This document shows, in pieces, positions 8,789 to 17,176 of a stretch of DNA of 64,000 bases. Source of the DNA: WLXB01 sp040221475 (lineage in GTDB: Bacteria > Pseudomonadota > Alphaproteobacteria > Rhodospirillales > Rhodospirillaceae); contig JAVKEJ010000008.1 of the NCBI GenBank assembly GCA_040221475.1, positions 8,065-72,064 on the forward strand, in the 5' to 3' direction. A program made the translations under genes and the position numbers. Numbering within the stretch: the stretch's first letter is position 1; every line of letters begins with the position of its first letter. The notes below the pieces were generated by a model that saw nothing but the letters and a program-made list of their open reading frames with translations, ran no database searches and had not been told where the DNA came from.

Positions 8789-9640
8789 TCATATTTCCGC
8801 CACCGTAAGCAGACGTTCCACAGCGCTGAACGGCAATACTGGGCCGTCACGGCAGAGTATGAATGGTCCCAATTGGCAACGGCCGCATTCGCCGATAGCG
8901 CACTTCATATTGCGTTCAAGTGATAGATATATATCTGATAATGCAATATTCTTAGCCGTTAACGCGCGACCGACGAAACGCATCATTACCTCTGGCCCGC
9001 AGATGAAGAACTTAGTGTTGGCGGGTTCAAGTTCTATCCCGTCCAGAAGTTTAGTCACTAGGCCAACATTTCCAGTCCATGTCTTCCCCGCGCTATCTAC
9101 GGTGATCCGAACATCAATGGCGCCGTCCGCATTCCATTCCGAAAGCTGGCCCTGAAACAGGACCGTGTCGGGAGATCGCGTGCCGTACAGAAGGGTCACG
9201 GTCTTATAGTTTTTGCGTTCAGCAAGAATTTCAAACAAGAGCGACCGTAATGGGGCGAGACCAAGGCCACCCGCAACAACGACAATGTCGCGGTCCCTTG
9301 CCTGATCTAATGGCCATGGTTGACCATAAGGTCCTCGAATTCCAATAACAGACCCTGGCTGCACTAAAGTAAGCGCTCTTGATACAGCACCAACGTTGCG
9401 TACAGTAACAACAAGCTCTTTCGCCAGTGATGGATCACCACTCAGGCTAATGGGAATCTCACCGATACCGAATGCATAGGCCATCACGAATTGGCCCGGT
9501 GCAAACGCGAATTCTGAATCCGGTATCGGTGCTTCGAGTCCAATTGAAACGACGTCCGGAAGCACATTTTCGACCCAGCTAACGCGGACGAACTGTGGCG
9601 TAAGCGTGTGAATTGCAGAGGGTATGTCAAAGGACATCAT
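8789..9640 (-). CDS. Hydrogenase gamma subunit: FAD/NAD(P)-binding diaphorase with 2Fe-2S
   Basis: A ferredoxin-reductase-like subunit that exchanges electrons between the hydrogenase and NAD(P)H. The N-terminal FAD-binding barrel is followed by the nucleotide-binding fold (VVVAGGLGLAPLRSL, YGTRSPD, FFICGPEVMM). The C-terminal four-cysteine motif (KCAIGECGRCQLGPFILC) binds a 2Fe-2S cluster, as in dihydroorotate dehydrogenase electron-transfer subunits and sulfhydrogenase gamma. Length is 283 residues. The ATG overlaps the upstream stop by 4 nt. The sequence does not let me decide between NAD and NADP preference. Confidence 0.88.
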   Translation of the reverse strand: MMSFDIPSAIHTLTPQFVRVSWVENVLPDVVSIGLEAPIPDSEFAFAPGQFVMAYAFGIGEIPISLSGDPSLAKELVVTVRNVGAVSRALTLVQPGSVIGIRGPYGQPWPLDQARDRDIVVVAGGLGLAPLRSLLFEILAERKNYKTVTLLYGTRSPDTVLFQGQLSEWNADGAIDVRITVDSAGKTWTGNVGLVTKLLDGIELEPANTKFFICGPEVMMRFVGRALTAKNIALSDIYLSLERNMKCAIGECGRCQLGPFILCRDGPVLPFSAVERLLTVAEI

Positions 9641-10122
9641 AGGGCACGTAGGGTGTTTGACGCGGAATAGAGGTCTAGCGCCTGGAGTCGTGCGCAGCGC
9701 AATCGGTCGACCAGCATGGGGATGAACTGTTTTAAGAACGCATAGCCGATCTTTGGATCCGCGTCGCTTTTATCCCTTAGGCACTGAGCATCAAAAGCCA
9801 AAGCCCGCACAGTCTCGATAACACGGGCGTCGTAGTCCCACAGGTAAGGAGGAACGAGCCACGACAAGCCAAGGCAATCCCCGGCAGCCAAGGAGTGGAA
9901 TATGAAACCTCCGCGGCCCGGTATGAAGGTCTCAAGGGCTACCTGTCCTGACCGGATAAGATAAAAGTGATCGGCAGGTTCTCCTTCCCGGCATATCAAA
10001 TCGCCTGTTCTAAACACTATGTTGCGGCAACACCCCGCCAGTGTCGCGAAGATGATCGGATCTACGTCTTTTACGAAGGGATGCTCGCTTACCAAGTCTT
10101 CTATGCTACGTTTCTTGTGCAT
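9637..10122 (-). CDS. Cyclic-nucleotide-binding-domain protein without DNA-binding domain, in hydrogenase operon
   Basis: A 161-residue protein with one Crp/cNMP-type beta-barrel (FRTGDLICREGEPADHFYLIRSGQVALE). It ends shortly after the C-helix (LQALDLYSASNTLRAL), so it has no helix-turn-helix. It is therefore unlikely to be a transcription factor; an allosteric or electron-transfer-linked regulatory role is more plausible. The frame opens to 10218, but ATG 10122 has a strong GGAGG six nt upstream, and I use it. It overlaps the beta-subunit stop by 17 nt and the gamma-subunit start by 4 nt, so it is made together with the diaphorase module. Confidence 0.82.
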   Translation of the reverse strand: MHKKRSIEDLVSEHPFVKDVDPIIFATLAGCCRNIVFRTGDLICREGEPADHFYLIRSGQVALETFIPGRGGFIFHSLAAGDCLGLSWLVPPYLWDYDARVIETVRALAFDAQCLRDKSDADPKIGYAFLKQFIPMLVDRLRCARLQALDLYSASNTLRAL

Positions 10123-11260
10123 GGTTGACCTCCGGTTGCTCAGTGGATGTAATCGCCTTTGCTTCCTTCGTAATGTCAATTCCGACTGGACACCATGTGA
10201 CACAGCGCCCACAGCCAACGCAGCCTAAGGTTCCGAACTGGTCGACCCATGTGCTCAGTTTATGACTAAGCCACTGACGGTAACGGGAGCGGCTAGAGGT
10301 GCGGATGCTGCCGCCTGCTGCATAAGTGAAGTCGAGAGAAAAACATGAATCCCAGACCCGCCAGCGCTCGGTATGATCACCATCGAGGTCAGTCCGGTCT
10401 TCCATGGTCGTGCAGTAACAGGTCGGGCAAACCATGGTGCAGTTACCACAAGTCAGGCACCGTTCTGCAACGTCATCCCAATGGGAATGATCTAGGTTGG
10501 CACCAATGGCACTCGCTAGGCCGTTTGTGTCCAGGGTACGTCCCATCTGCTCTGCTGTGCCACGGATTATGCTTTCAACGAGTGAAAGGTCGGATGCGTT
10601 GGCAGGTCGCACGGGCAGAGCCGCAATGACGTCTGCACCTTTCCTACTCCCGACTTCTATGATGAAATCATGCCGGTCACCATTAAGAACTTCTGTTAAG
10701 GCAAGGTCGAAACCGCTGGTCGCCTGCGGTCCCGTTTTCATTGAGACGCAGAAGCACGTTCCGCCGGCAGAACTACAATTGATTGCAACGATAAAAAGAC
10801 CATTGCGACGGGTCTTGTACTCTTGATTTTCTCCCACCACGGTGTCGAGAATAGCAATGGCGGCCAGGTCACAAGCCCGAACGCCGAAAAACGCGAGTTG
10901 ACCAGTTTCCGCCACATCTCCGAGTTCAATTGCGAAGGCGTCACCGGACCGTTTTGCTCGCCATAGGCGCTCTTCTTCTGGGCGAAGAAATTTCTTCCAT
11001 GACCCCGGCCCATTGGAAAAACCGAAGTAGGCGTTGTCGTCTCGTTTCTTGATTTGATATGTCGCGGCGTCCTGAACTTCCGTCCATCCACGTGGGAGGG
11101 CATCGATAGACTTCAATGGAGCATAGTCAATTGCACTATCACGCACTGTGGGTCCGATCACAGTATAACCGAGGCTGATAAGTGCGTTGAATAGCGACTC
11201 CAGCGCGTCCGTTGCGAGTAGCCAGCGCGAACCTGTTTTATATGCATTGGTATTAGACAT
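10106..11260 (-). CDS. Hydrogenase beta subunit: 4Fe-4S ferredoxin-type electron-transfer protein
   Basis: Related to sulfhydrogenase beta/anaerobic sulfite reductase A subunits. The C-terminal third has two 4Fe-4S motifs, CLTCGNCTMVCPTCYC and CVGCGRCVTWCPVGID. The N-terminal part carries conserved elements of the family (FFGVRACDLAAI, CFCVSM). It links the gamma diaphorase to the delta-alpha core. The open frame runs to a TTG at 11350, 9 nt after hypE. The ATG at 11260 (MSNTNAYKTGSRWLL) is a more natural start but lacks a clear ribosome binding site, so the start is uncertain. From 11260 the protein has 384 residues. Confidence 0.86.
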   Translation of the reverse strand: MSNTNAYKTGSRWLLATDALESLFNALISLGYTVIGPTVRDSAIDYAPLKSIDALPRGWTEVQDAATYQIKKRDDNAYFGFSNGPGSWKKFLRPEEERLWRAKRSGDAFAIELGDVAETGQLAFFGVRACDLAAIAILDTVVGENQEYKTRRNGLFIVAINCSSAGGTCFCVSMKTGPQATSGFDLALTEVLNGDRHDFIIEVGSRKGADVIAALPVRPANASDLSLVESIIRGTAEQMGRTLDTNGLASAIGANLDHSHWDDVAERCLTCGNCTMVCPTCYCTTMEDRTDLDGDHTERWRVWDSCFSLDFTYAAGGSIRTSSRSRYRQWLSHKLSTWVDQFGTLGCVGCGRCVTWCPVGIDITKEAKAITSTEQPEVNHAQET

Positions 11261-11359
11261 CGCAGGGAGTACGTCCTCTGTATACCGCAGATCACGACCA
11301 TTGCTGGTACGATAAATCAGACTTGATTTTGGCGCTTTGACGCCAATCAAAAAGCCTGC

Positions 11360-12400
11360 TCAGCAGATGCGAGGCAGCGGGTCGTCCTCAAGTTCTTCAA
11401 GGAGCCGCTCACCGCCTAACTCGGTTTCGAGGAGTACTGCACCAAAACCATCCTCGATTTGCCCGATTATCGCGGCGTCTCGGCCCTGCGGCAAAGTTTG
11501 CCACCGACTCAGCGCCTTGTCGGCTTCGTCCTCCGCGACGATCGCAACAACGCGGCCCTCGCAGGCCAAATAGTAGGGGTCGTAACCGAGAGCATCACAG
11601 ATGCCTAAGACAGGTTGTTGGACCGGTATAAGAGTTTCCCATAAGCGGATTCGAGCGCGGCAAGCAACGGAAATTTCATGAGCCACGGTGGCCAGTCCGC
11701 CTCGGGTTGGATCCCGCATAAAACGAGTGCCTTTCAAACTATAAAGAGCTTCGGTAAGCGGCAAAACGCAGGCACAATCTGACTGCAGTGAGCTTGTAAA
11801 GCCGAATTCCTCGCGGGCGAACATCACTGCTGCGCCATGGCTCCCGACGGGTCCGCTTACTAGCATTTTGTCGCCACGTTGAATATGGTCGAGTCCTAAA
11901 TTGGCGTCGGCTCGATGACGCCCCACGCCTGTCGTAACCAAATAGAGCCCGCCGCCGTAGCCGCGGGGTACGACCTTAGTATCTCCTGCCACCACTTTGA
12001 CGTTTGCCTGCTCCGCTGCTGCTGCCGCGCTTTGTATGATGCGGTCGAGCACTTCCACTTCGAGTCCTTCTTCAATTATAGCGCTTAGGCAGAGATAAAG
12101 TGGAGTTGCGCCGACAACGGCCAGGTCGTTGACTGTTCCGTTGATGGCTAGACTGCCGATGTCGCCGCCAGGGAAAATCAATGGCTGTACGGTGAACCCG
12201 TCTGTGGTCACCATAACGTCGGATCCCTGTAGGTGTAACAGTGCAGCGTCGGTGCTCACATCAAGATTAGGGTTGGCAAGATGACGGACAAAAATTCCGT
12301 CAATCAGCTCACGCATTAGACGTCCGCCGTTGCCATGGGCGAGGGAGATATGCGTCATGCCTTCCAGCGCGCCGTACCGTTCAGTCGAGGTGTCAGGCAT
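11360..12400 (-). CDS. hypE: Hydrogenase maturation factor HypE
   Basis: A PurM-like ATPase that dehydrates a C-terminal thiocarboxamide to thiocyanate, supplying CN ligands for the NiFe site. The C-terminus ends PRIC, with the terminal cysteine that carries the cyanide group. The N-terminal half has AHGNGGRLM and DAALL and the ATP-binding region has VVAGDTKVV and RDPTRGGLAT, all typical. ATG 12400 (MPDTSTERYG) overlaps the hypF stop by 8 nt; a longer open frame to 12436 would overlap more. Length from 12400 is 346 residues, normal. Confidence 0.94.
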   Translation of the reverse strand: MPDTSTERYGALEGMTHISLAHGNGGRLMRELIDGIFVRHLANPNLDVSTDAALLHLQGSDVMVTTDGFTVQPLIFPGGDIGSLAINGTVNDLAVVGATPLYLCLSAIIEEGLEVEVLDRIIQSAAAAAEQANVKVVAGDTKVVPRGYGGGLYLVTTGVGRHRADANLGLDHIQRGDKMLVSGPVGSHGAAVMFAREEFGFTSSLQSDCACVLPLTEALYSLKGTRFMRDPTRGGLATVAHEISVACRARIRLWETLIPVQQPVLGICDALGYDPYYLACEGRVVAIVAEDEADKALSRWQTLPQGRDAAIIGQIEDGFGAVLLETELGGERLLEELEDDPLPRIC

Positions 12401-14708
12401 CGGCGTATCCCCCAAGAATTTCAATAGTCTGCCCATAACTCAGGCCGCCATCGTTGATAGGCATGCGTTCGGGCATATAAATTGGAATGCCGAGGGTTTG
12501 ACTACGGTCGAATATCTGCTCGATAAGTCTGCGGTTTTGAAACACGCCTCCGGTCAGCCCAATGGCATCAATGTGATGCCGATCTGCAAGAACACGTGCT
12601 TGATCAATGATGGCTGCAGCCAGGGTTGCATGAAACACAGCTGACCGCTCTTTGGATGGGCGCGAGCGGTCCGTAAGTAAAGGCAGAAGCGGGGCCCAGT
12701 CGGTCCGTAAGATGCCAGAGCTGTCGTCCTGGAGGGGAAGCATTATCGCGTCCGCTGAATCCCCTGCGATGGCTTCCAGCATCATCGGTCCGTGTCCTTC
12801 GAAACTGGTGGTCTCCAAGCCCAGTATCAAACATGCCGCCGCGTCGAACAGACGACCGACGGATGTCGTCACGGGAGTGTTGATTCCTGCGCGCCAAGCG
12901 TTCCGAGCCGTTACTAAGTGGCGGTGGTTGATCAGGCTGTTATGCTTTAATTCCCAGCATAAGGCAGCTGCCGAACGCCATGGTTCTCGTCCGGCCTTGT
13001 CGCCGCCGGGAATTCTGAAGGGTCTTAGGCTGGCGGTCCGCCTCCATCCTCCGGGCCGACCAAGTAATGCTTCTCCGCCCCACAAGGTTCCATCTTCGCC
13101 AACGCCGATGCCATCCCACGTAAACATCAACCATTGGTTGAGCTCGGGGTGCTCTCCCGCAAGTGCAGATGCATGTGCATGGTGGTGAAAAACGTGCTGA
13201 ATCGGTAACCGCTGATCCTCGGCCCAACGTGTGCTGGGAGAGCTTGGATGCACATCGCAGACCAAGGTTCTTGCGGTGATGCCGTATATTCGCTGCAAAT
13301 CGGCGGCGACTTGCGCGAGGACTTCGAGACAACGCCGAGACCCTAAATCCCCGATATGTGGCGATACAACGACCCGATTGTCCCACGCGAGCGCCACAGT
13401 CGCTTTCATATGTCCGCCGAGGGCTAGAATGGGTTCAGGCAATATGCCAGGCAATTTCATTTCCATGGGGCTCCAACCCCGGCCTAGCCGAATTGGCCGG
13501 GCCTTTCCGGCAGCCATCGCGAATACGGAATCGTCTGCTGGTCGCAAGATGGGGCGGTCATGATGCAAGAACACATCCGCTATTGTTGCGAGACGCCGGT
13601 CTGCTTCGGTATTGTCTGTCAGCACAGGTTCGCCGCTAATATTGCCGGAGGTGGCGACGACGGGACGGCCAAAGTCTTCGAGTAAGAGGTGATGTAACGG
13701 GCTGTAGGGCAGGAATACGCCAAGACAGTCAAGACCAGGTGCCAGCAGTGCTGATAGGTCTGAATTTTGTCTCTTTGGAGCTAAGACGATTGGTCGAGCC
13801 GAATTCAGGATTTGATAAACGCTGCACCTGTCCAGTGCAACAGCATCGCGGACGGCAGCTAGACCGTCCTCGCCGGACATCGGAAACATGACGGCCAGGG
13901 GTTTGTCAGGGCGATGTTTGCGTGTCCTTAATCGGCTGACAGCTTCATCGCTGGTGGCGTCACACATGAGATGATAGCCGCCCACGCTTTTAACTGCGGC
14001 AATCATCCCCATCCTGAGCGCTTCTACACAAGCCGCTAAAGCTTCATTTGTATTGTCGAGGCTAATGTTTTCACTGCGGAATAACAGTTTGGGCCCGCAC
14101 ACCGGACAGGCGAGGGGTTGGGCATGAAATCTACGATCGCGTGGGTCTTCGTATTCAGCACGGCAGTCATCACAAAGCGGAAACGGTGCCATAGCCGTAT
14201 TCGCGCGATCATAGGGCAGGTCTTTGATGATTGTGTAACGCGGGCCACATTGTGTGCAGTTAATAAAAGGATACTTGTACCGGCGTTCTGAAGGATCTTG
14301 CATCTCAGACAGACAGTCGGTGCAAACGGAAAAATCAGGCGATATGTGAGCGTCTTTTGGCCCGTTGTTTAGGCTTTTCCGGATATAGAAAGTGTCACGA
14401 CCACTGACTCGGATCTCAAAGGTTTCAGTAATCTTCGGAAGTGCAAGGGGAGGAGCTTCCTTAATTAATGTTTCCTCAAATACTTCAAGAGTCGAAGGAG
14501 AACCCTGGGCAAATATAATGACCCGTCCGGATTGATTGGTCACGCTCCCACTCACGCCTAAACGCTTGGCCAAACTGTACACAAAAGGTCGAAAACCGAC
14601 ACCTTGCACGCGACCAGTGACAACCATTCTGATCGCTTTGATGTCGGGCTGCTCAGTGACCTTAAGTGCGGCGCTATCAGTCCGCAGATCGTTCATTCGT
14701 AGGTCCAT
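12393..14708 (-). CDS. hypF: Carbamoyltransferase HypF
   Basis: Uses carbamoyl phosphate to carbamoylate the HypE C-terminal cysteine. Domains in order: acylphosphatase-like (GRVQGVGFRPFV), two zinc-finger modules (CTDCLSEM with CTQCGPRY; CDDCRAEY with CPVCGP), a YrdC-like domain (KSVGGYHLMCDAT, HRPDKPLAVMF) and a Kae1-like domain with the metal-binding FHHHAHASALAGEH. The frame opens to a GTG at 14717; ATG 14708 (MDLRMNDL) or ATG 14696 are more likely. All starts overlap the end of hypD by 20-41 nt. Length is about 771 residues, normal for HypF. Confidence 0.94.
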   Translation of the reverse strand: MDLRMNDLRTDSAALKVTEQPDIKAIRMVVTGRVQGVGFRPFVYSLAKRLGVSGSVTNQSGRVIIFAQGSPSTLEVFEETLIKEAPPLALPKITETFEIRVSGRDTFYIRKSLNNGPKDAHISPDFSVCTDCLSEMQDPSERRYKYPFINCTQCGPRYTIIKDLPYDRANTAMAPFPLCDDCRAEYEDPRDRRFHAQPLACPVCGPKLLFRSENISLDNTNEALAACVEALRMGMIAAVKSVGGYHLMCDATSDEAVSRLRTRKHRPDKPLAVMFPMSGEDGLAAVRDAVALDRCSVYQILNSARPIVLAPKRQNSDLSALLAPGLDCLGVFLPYSPLHHLLLEDFGRPVVATSGNISGEPVLTDNTEADRRLATIADVFLHHDRPILRPADDSVFAMAAGKARPIRLGRGWSPMEMKLPGILPEPILALGGHMKATVALAWDNRVVVSPHIGDLGSRRCLEVLAQVAADLQRIYGITARTLVCDVHPSSPSTRWAEDQRLPIQHVFHHHAHASALAGEHPELNQWLMFTWDGIGVGEDGTLWGGEALLGRPGGWRRTASLRPFRIPGGDKAGREPWRSAAALCWELKHNSLINHRHLVTARNAWRAGINTPVTTSVGRLFDAAACLILGLETTSFEGHGPMMLEAIAGDSADAIMLPLQDDSSGILRTDWAPLLPLLTDRSRPSKERSAVFHATLAAAIIDQARVLADRHHIDAIGLTGGVFQNRRLIEQIFDRSQTLGIPIYMPERMPINDGGLSYGQTIEILGGYADA

Positions 14709-15816
14709 CTTTACCACTACTATGGGCTAATCCCATTGTGCCGCTTGCCCACCAAATACGGCACGCTCCTTCATCTGACACCATGCAGGGTCCGATCGGA
14801 CGACGCGGCGTACAGGCCCGTCCATAGAGTATGCATTCGTTCGGGTAGGCTCGCCCCAGCACAACTTCTGCGCAGGCACACCCTGGCGGCATTCGGCCTG
14901 TATCCTCGTCCTGACCGGCATCATCCAGGGCAAACTGAACCCGCGCGTCATGAGATGCCCATTCGGATCGCAAAGCGAATCCTGATGATGGGATGATGCC
15001 GATCCCGCGCCACGGCGCGTCGATGACGGTCATCACCGTTTCAAGAACGTGTTGCGCCCGGATATTGCCACCCGGTTGCACCACAGTGGGATAACAATTA
15101 TCAAGAGTTGGCTTGCCCGATAGGTGTTGCCAAAGAACAGAGTAAGATGCCGCCAATAGTGAGTCTGGTGAAAAACCGGCCACAGCAGTCGGTATGCCAT
15201 GCTGCGAAGGGACAAAGTCCCATTGCTCTGGACCCATCACCGTTGCCACATGTCCAGGCGCGATTAATGCGTCGAATCCAGGTGGGGCCGATTCCAAGAG
15301 CAGCGCTACGGCCGGCCAAGTCAGGCGCGCGGATAGCAGGACGAGAAGATTTTTTGGTGGTCCCGCAGCCATCATTGCCGCAATCGGTGCAGTCGTAGTT
15401 TCGAATCCTGCGGCAAAGAACAGAACAGTTCGGTTTGGGTTGATTTCAGCGATTGCGACAGCATCAAGAGGTGATGCAATCGGCCGAATGTCCGCTCCGG
15501 CGGCTTGAGCTTGCTGTAAAGAGCGTATGGATTTCTTTGGTCCGTTTATCGGTACACGCAGCATATCGCCGAACGTCACTAGGATCACATTTTCATTGAG
15601 TGCTATGTTGATCGCATGACGTATGTCTTCTTCGGGACAGATACAAACAGGACACCCAGGCCCGGGGATAAGCGCGACATTACTCGGTAGTGCAGACCGC
15701 AATCCGGCCATTGAAACTGACCGTTCATGGCCACCACACACATTCATTATTCGCACAGGTCCGGACATTGGGAGGTCTCGAATCCGGCGTAACCAATCGC
15801 TTGCCGAGCCGTTCAT
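14677..15816 (-). CDS. hypD: Hydrogenase maturation factor HypD
   Basis: An Fe-S scaffold on which the Fe(CN)2CO moiety is assembled together with HypC. Conserved motifs: NVCGGHE near the N-terminus (active-site Cys), GPGCPVC, FAAGFETTT, APGHVATVMG, and the cysteine-rich C-terminal block (CACAEVVLGRAYPNEC and the later CTPRRPIGPC) that holds the 4Fe-4S cluster. The ATG overlaps the hypC stop by 4 nt. At 379 residues it is full length. Confidence 0.94.
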   Translation of the reverse strand: MNGSASDWLRRIRDLPMSGPVRIMNVCGGHERSVSMAGLRSALPSNVALIPGPGCPVCICPEEDIRHAINIALNENVILVTFGDMLRVPINGPKKSIRSLQQAQAAGADIRPIASPLDAVAIAEINPNRTVLFFAAGFETTTAPIAAMMAAGPPKNLLVLLSARLTWPAVALLLESAPPGFDALIAPGHVATVMGPEQWDFVPSQHGIPTAVAGFSPDSLLAASYSVLWQHLSGKPTLDNCYPTVVQPGGNIRAQHVLETVMTVIDAPWRGIGIIPSSGFALRSEWASHDARVQFALDDAGQDEDTGRMPPGCACAEVVLGRAYPNECILYGRACTPRRPIGPCMVSDEGACRIWWASGTMGLAHSSGKDGPTNERSAD

Positions 15817-16091
15817 GCTCCATTTATCCGAGCGATGTCATCAGCTATCTCAATGGCTTTATTTTCGTCGCTGTCTGCGATTACCACATCATAGTGCTCC
15901 CAGGCCGTGCGGGCTTGCGTTGCTGTAATTTTTTGCAAGGCGTAACCAACATGGACAACGATATAATCACCTGCCACCAGGGATTCGTCCTGGACCAGAA
16001 AAAGGCAAACCCGGCGCTCGACACCCTTGGCTTCGCAGCGGGCATAACCACCATCGATTTCGACGATCTGCATTGGAAGTCCCAGGCACAT
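15813..16091 (-). CDS. hypC: Hydrogenase maturation chaperone HypC
   Basis: A small chaperone that binds HypD and the large-subunit precursor through its N-terminal cysteine. The protein starts MCLGLPMQI; Cys2 after Met removal is the essential ligand. The beta-barrel core follows (VCLFLVQDESLVAGDYIVVHVGYALQKI). At 92 residues it is at the upper end of the family, with a C-terminal acidic helix. It is the first gene of the hydrogenase operon. The upstream region carries an FNR-type box whose centre is 67 bp from the start, with a -10-like CAGAAT between them. Confidence 0.93.
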   Translation of the reverse strand: MCLGLPMQIVEIDGGYARCEAKGVERRVCLFLVQDESLVAGDYIVVHVGYALQKITATQARTAWEHYDVVIADSDENKAIEIADDIARINGA

Positions 16092-16151
16092 TCTCGCGTT
16101 CCGACAGTGTTAATTCTATTTTTATTCTGAATTGAATGACGATCTAGCGAC

Positions 16152-16165
16152 TTGATCTCTGTCAA
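16152..16165. promoter_or_regulatory. FNR/FixK-type box of the hydrogenase operon
   Basis: TTGATCTCTGTCAA, one mismatch to consensus. Read on the minus strand, a -10-like CAGAAT (16129-16124) lies 32 bp from the centre, and hypC starts at 16091. This fits activation at about -41.5. Confidence 0.72.
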
Positions 16166-16212
16166 GTTGTCTTGCTTTAAGCTAACGAACCTAATGCGTG
16201 TTTTGTCCTGTC

Positions 16213-16226
16213 ATGATCGAGATCAA
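16213..16226. promoter_or_regulatory. FNR/FixK-type box for the divergent small gene
   Basis: ATGATCGAGATCAA, one mismatch (first base). A good -10-like TAGAAT at 16248-16253 lies 31 bp downstream of the centre, and the 79-residue gene starts at 16304. The divergent region thus holds two boxes, one per direction. Confidence 0.68.
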
Positions 16227-16303
16227 CCCTTTCCAATATGGTCGGGCTAGAATACAGGGCTTCTACCGCATTCCTTCCGCGAACAAGAATTGAAGGCATA
16301 GCC

Positions 16304-16543
16304 ATGCAAAAAGATGAACTCGATCGTGACGAAATCGCCAAAATTCTTGGTGATGAACGGGAAGATAAGCTTGTTGCAGTGATTTCAACTGGAGCGACAA
16401 TTGAAGAAATCGAGCGCGCTGTTATCTATGTTAATGGCGATGGCGACATCCTTGGAAAGCAGGAGCACCCGCTGATTGGCGCAGCAGCAGACGTGTATGA
16501 CATCCTAGTCCAGGATGATCTTTTTGCTGCGAATGATCGATAG
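16304..16543 (+). CDS. Small acidic protein of unknown function, divergent from hydrogenase operon
   Basis: A 79-residue soluble acidic protein starting MQKDELDRDEIAKILG. GAAGG at 16292-16296 lies 7 nt before the ATG. The open frame extends upstream to 16238, but that part overlaps the predicted -10 (16248-16253), so the shorter start is right. I do not recognise the family. Its promoter has its own FNR-type box and it faces the hydrogenase operon, so co-regulation with hydrogenase under low oxygen is likely. The middle contains a VAVISTGATIEEIERAV segment and the C-terminus is helical and acidic. Confidence 0.7.
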   Translation: MQKDELDRDEIAKILGDEREDKLVAVISTGATIEEIERAVIYVNGDGDILGKQEHPLIGAAADVYDILVQDDLFAANDR

Positions 16544-16586
16544 GACGCTATAAGAGTTCCAGGCAATCAAGTGACGGTTGCAGATA

Positions 16587-16736
16587 TCAATTTTCCGTTT
16601 CGGTGGGGTGCGACGTTGGTTCGATCTCTGGTTCGATAGAGTTTGGACCATAGGCTTGGTTGGCCCAGGCAAGGAGAATAATAAGTGCAGCAAGCGCCAA
16701 CGTGACTTGAAGTGCATGCCGGGAACGATCTGTCAT
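16587..16736 (-). CDS. Single-pass small membrane protein, 49 residues
   Basis: Starts MTDRSRHALQ, continues with a hydrophobic segment (VTLALAALIILLAWANQ, about residues 11-27) and ends in a Pro/Glu/Thr-rich acidic tail (EPEIEPTSHPTETEN). GGAG lies 7-8 nt upstream of the ATG on the minus strand, a good ribosome binding site. The positive N-terminus suggests the N-in, C-out orientation, with the tail in the periplasm. It is convergent with the 79-residue gene, 43 nt away. No family recognised. The combination of ribosome binding site, membrane segment and clean composition supports a real gene. Confidence 0.6.
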   Translation of the reverse strand: MTDRSRHALQVTLALAALIILLAWANQAYGPNSIEPEIEPTSHPTETEN

Positions 16737-17176
16737 TCTGCGTCTCCTATTCGTTAAAAGCTTTTGCAGGCTACTTCACAGCTAACTGTCCAAGCCGCGA
16801 AGAAACAGTCGGGCAGGGTTAGGCCGACTATACTCACGTCACGTCGTCGAATTCTCTGGACCACTATGACCGTTTACCGTTTCAGTCGCAGGGTAATCTC
16901 TCCGCACAATGATTTGACCGCGCCCTTACGCTACCGTCCGCCAGAGATGCTCCAGACACTTCATAACTGGTCTATCGAACAGGATATTGATTCTCGTCAA
17001 ACGATTTAGATTGATATCTATATTTCCATAAGGGCCGGGTGAACGTGATCCGCCGTGCTAACGGTTAACCTTAATCAAGAGTCCGAAGGCTACTGTCCGA
17101 TAGTGATGCGAGAACAACAACCGTGGCCGGTTGGAACTAGCCTTAAAGATTGGGGAACGGGCATATATGGGGAACC
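16737..17176. other. Intergenic region with FNR-type boxes
   Basis: About 440 nt with no convincing gene. It holds an FNR-type box at 16987-17000, a -10-like TATATT at 17019-17024, and a weaker TTAACCTTAATCAA at 17065-17078. An 81-codon frame across 16764-17009 starts at TTG, lacks a ribosome binding site and runs over the box. A 24-codon frame (ATG 17106, stop overlapping the ATG at 17177) could be a leader peptide but has no ribosome binding site I can see. Confidence 0.45.
16987..17000. promoter_or_regulatory. FNR/FixK-type box
   Basis: TTGATTCTCGTCAA, one mismatch. The -10-like TATATT at 17019-17024 is 28 bp from the centre on the plus strand, which would give a transcript start near 17035 and a leader of about 140 nt before the DUF2267-like gene. 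Confidence 0.6.

Noticed and set aside
16764..17009. 81-codon plus-strand frame
   Set aside because: TTG start without ribosome binding site, running over an FNR-type box; no family.
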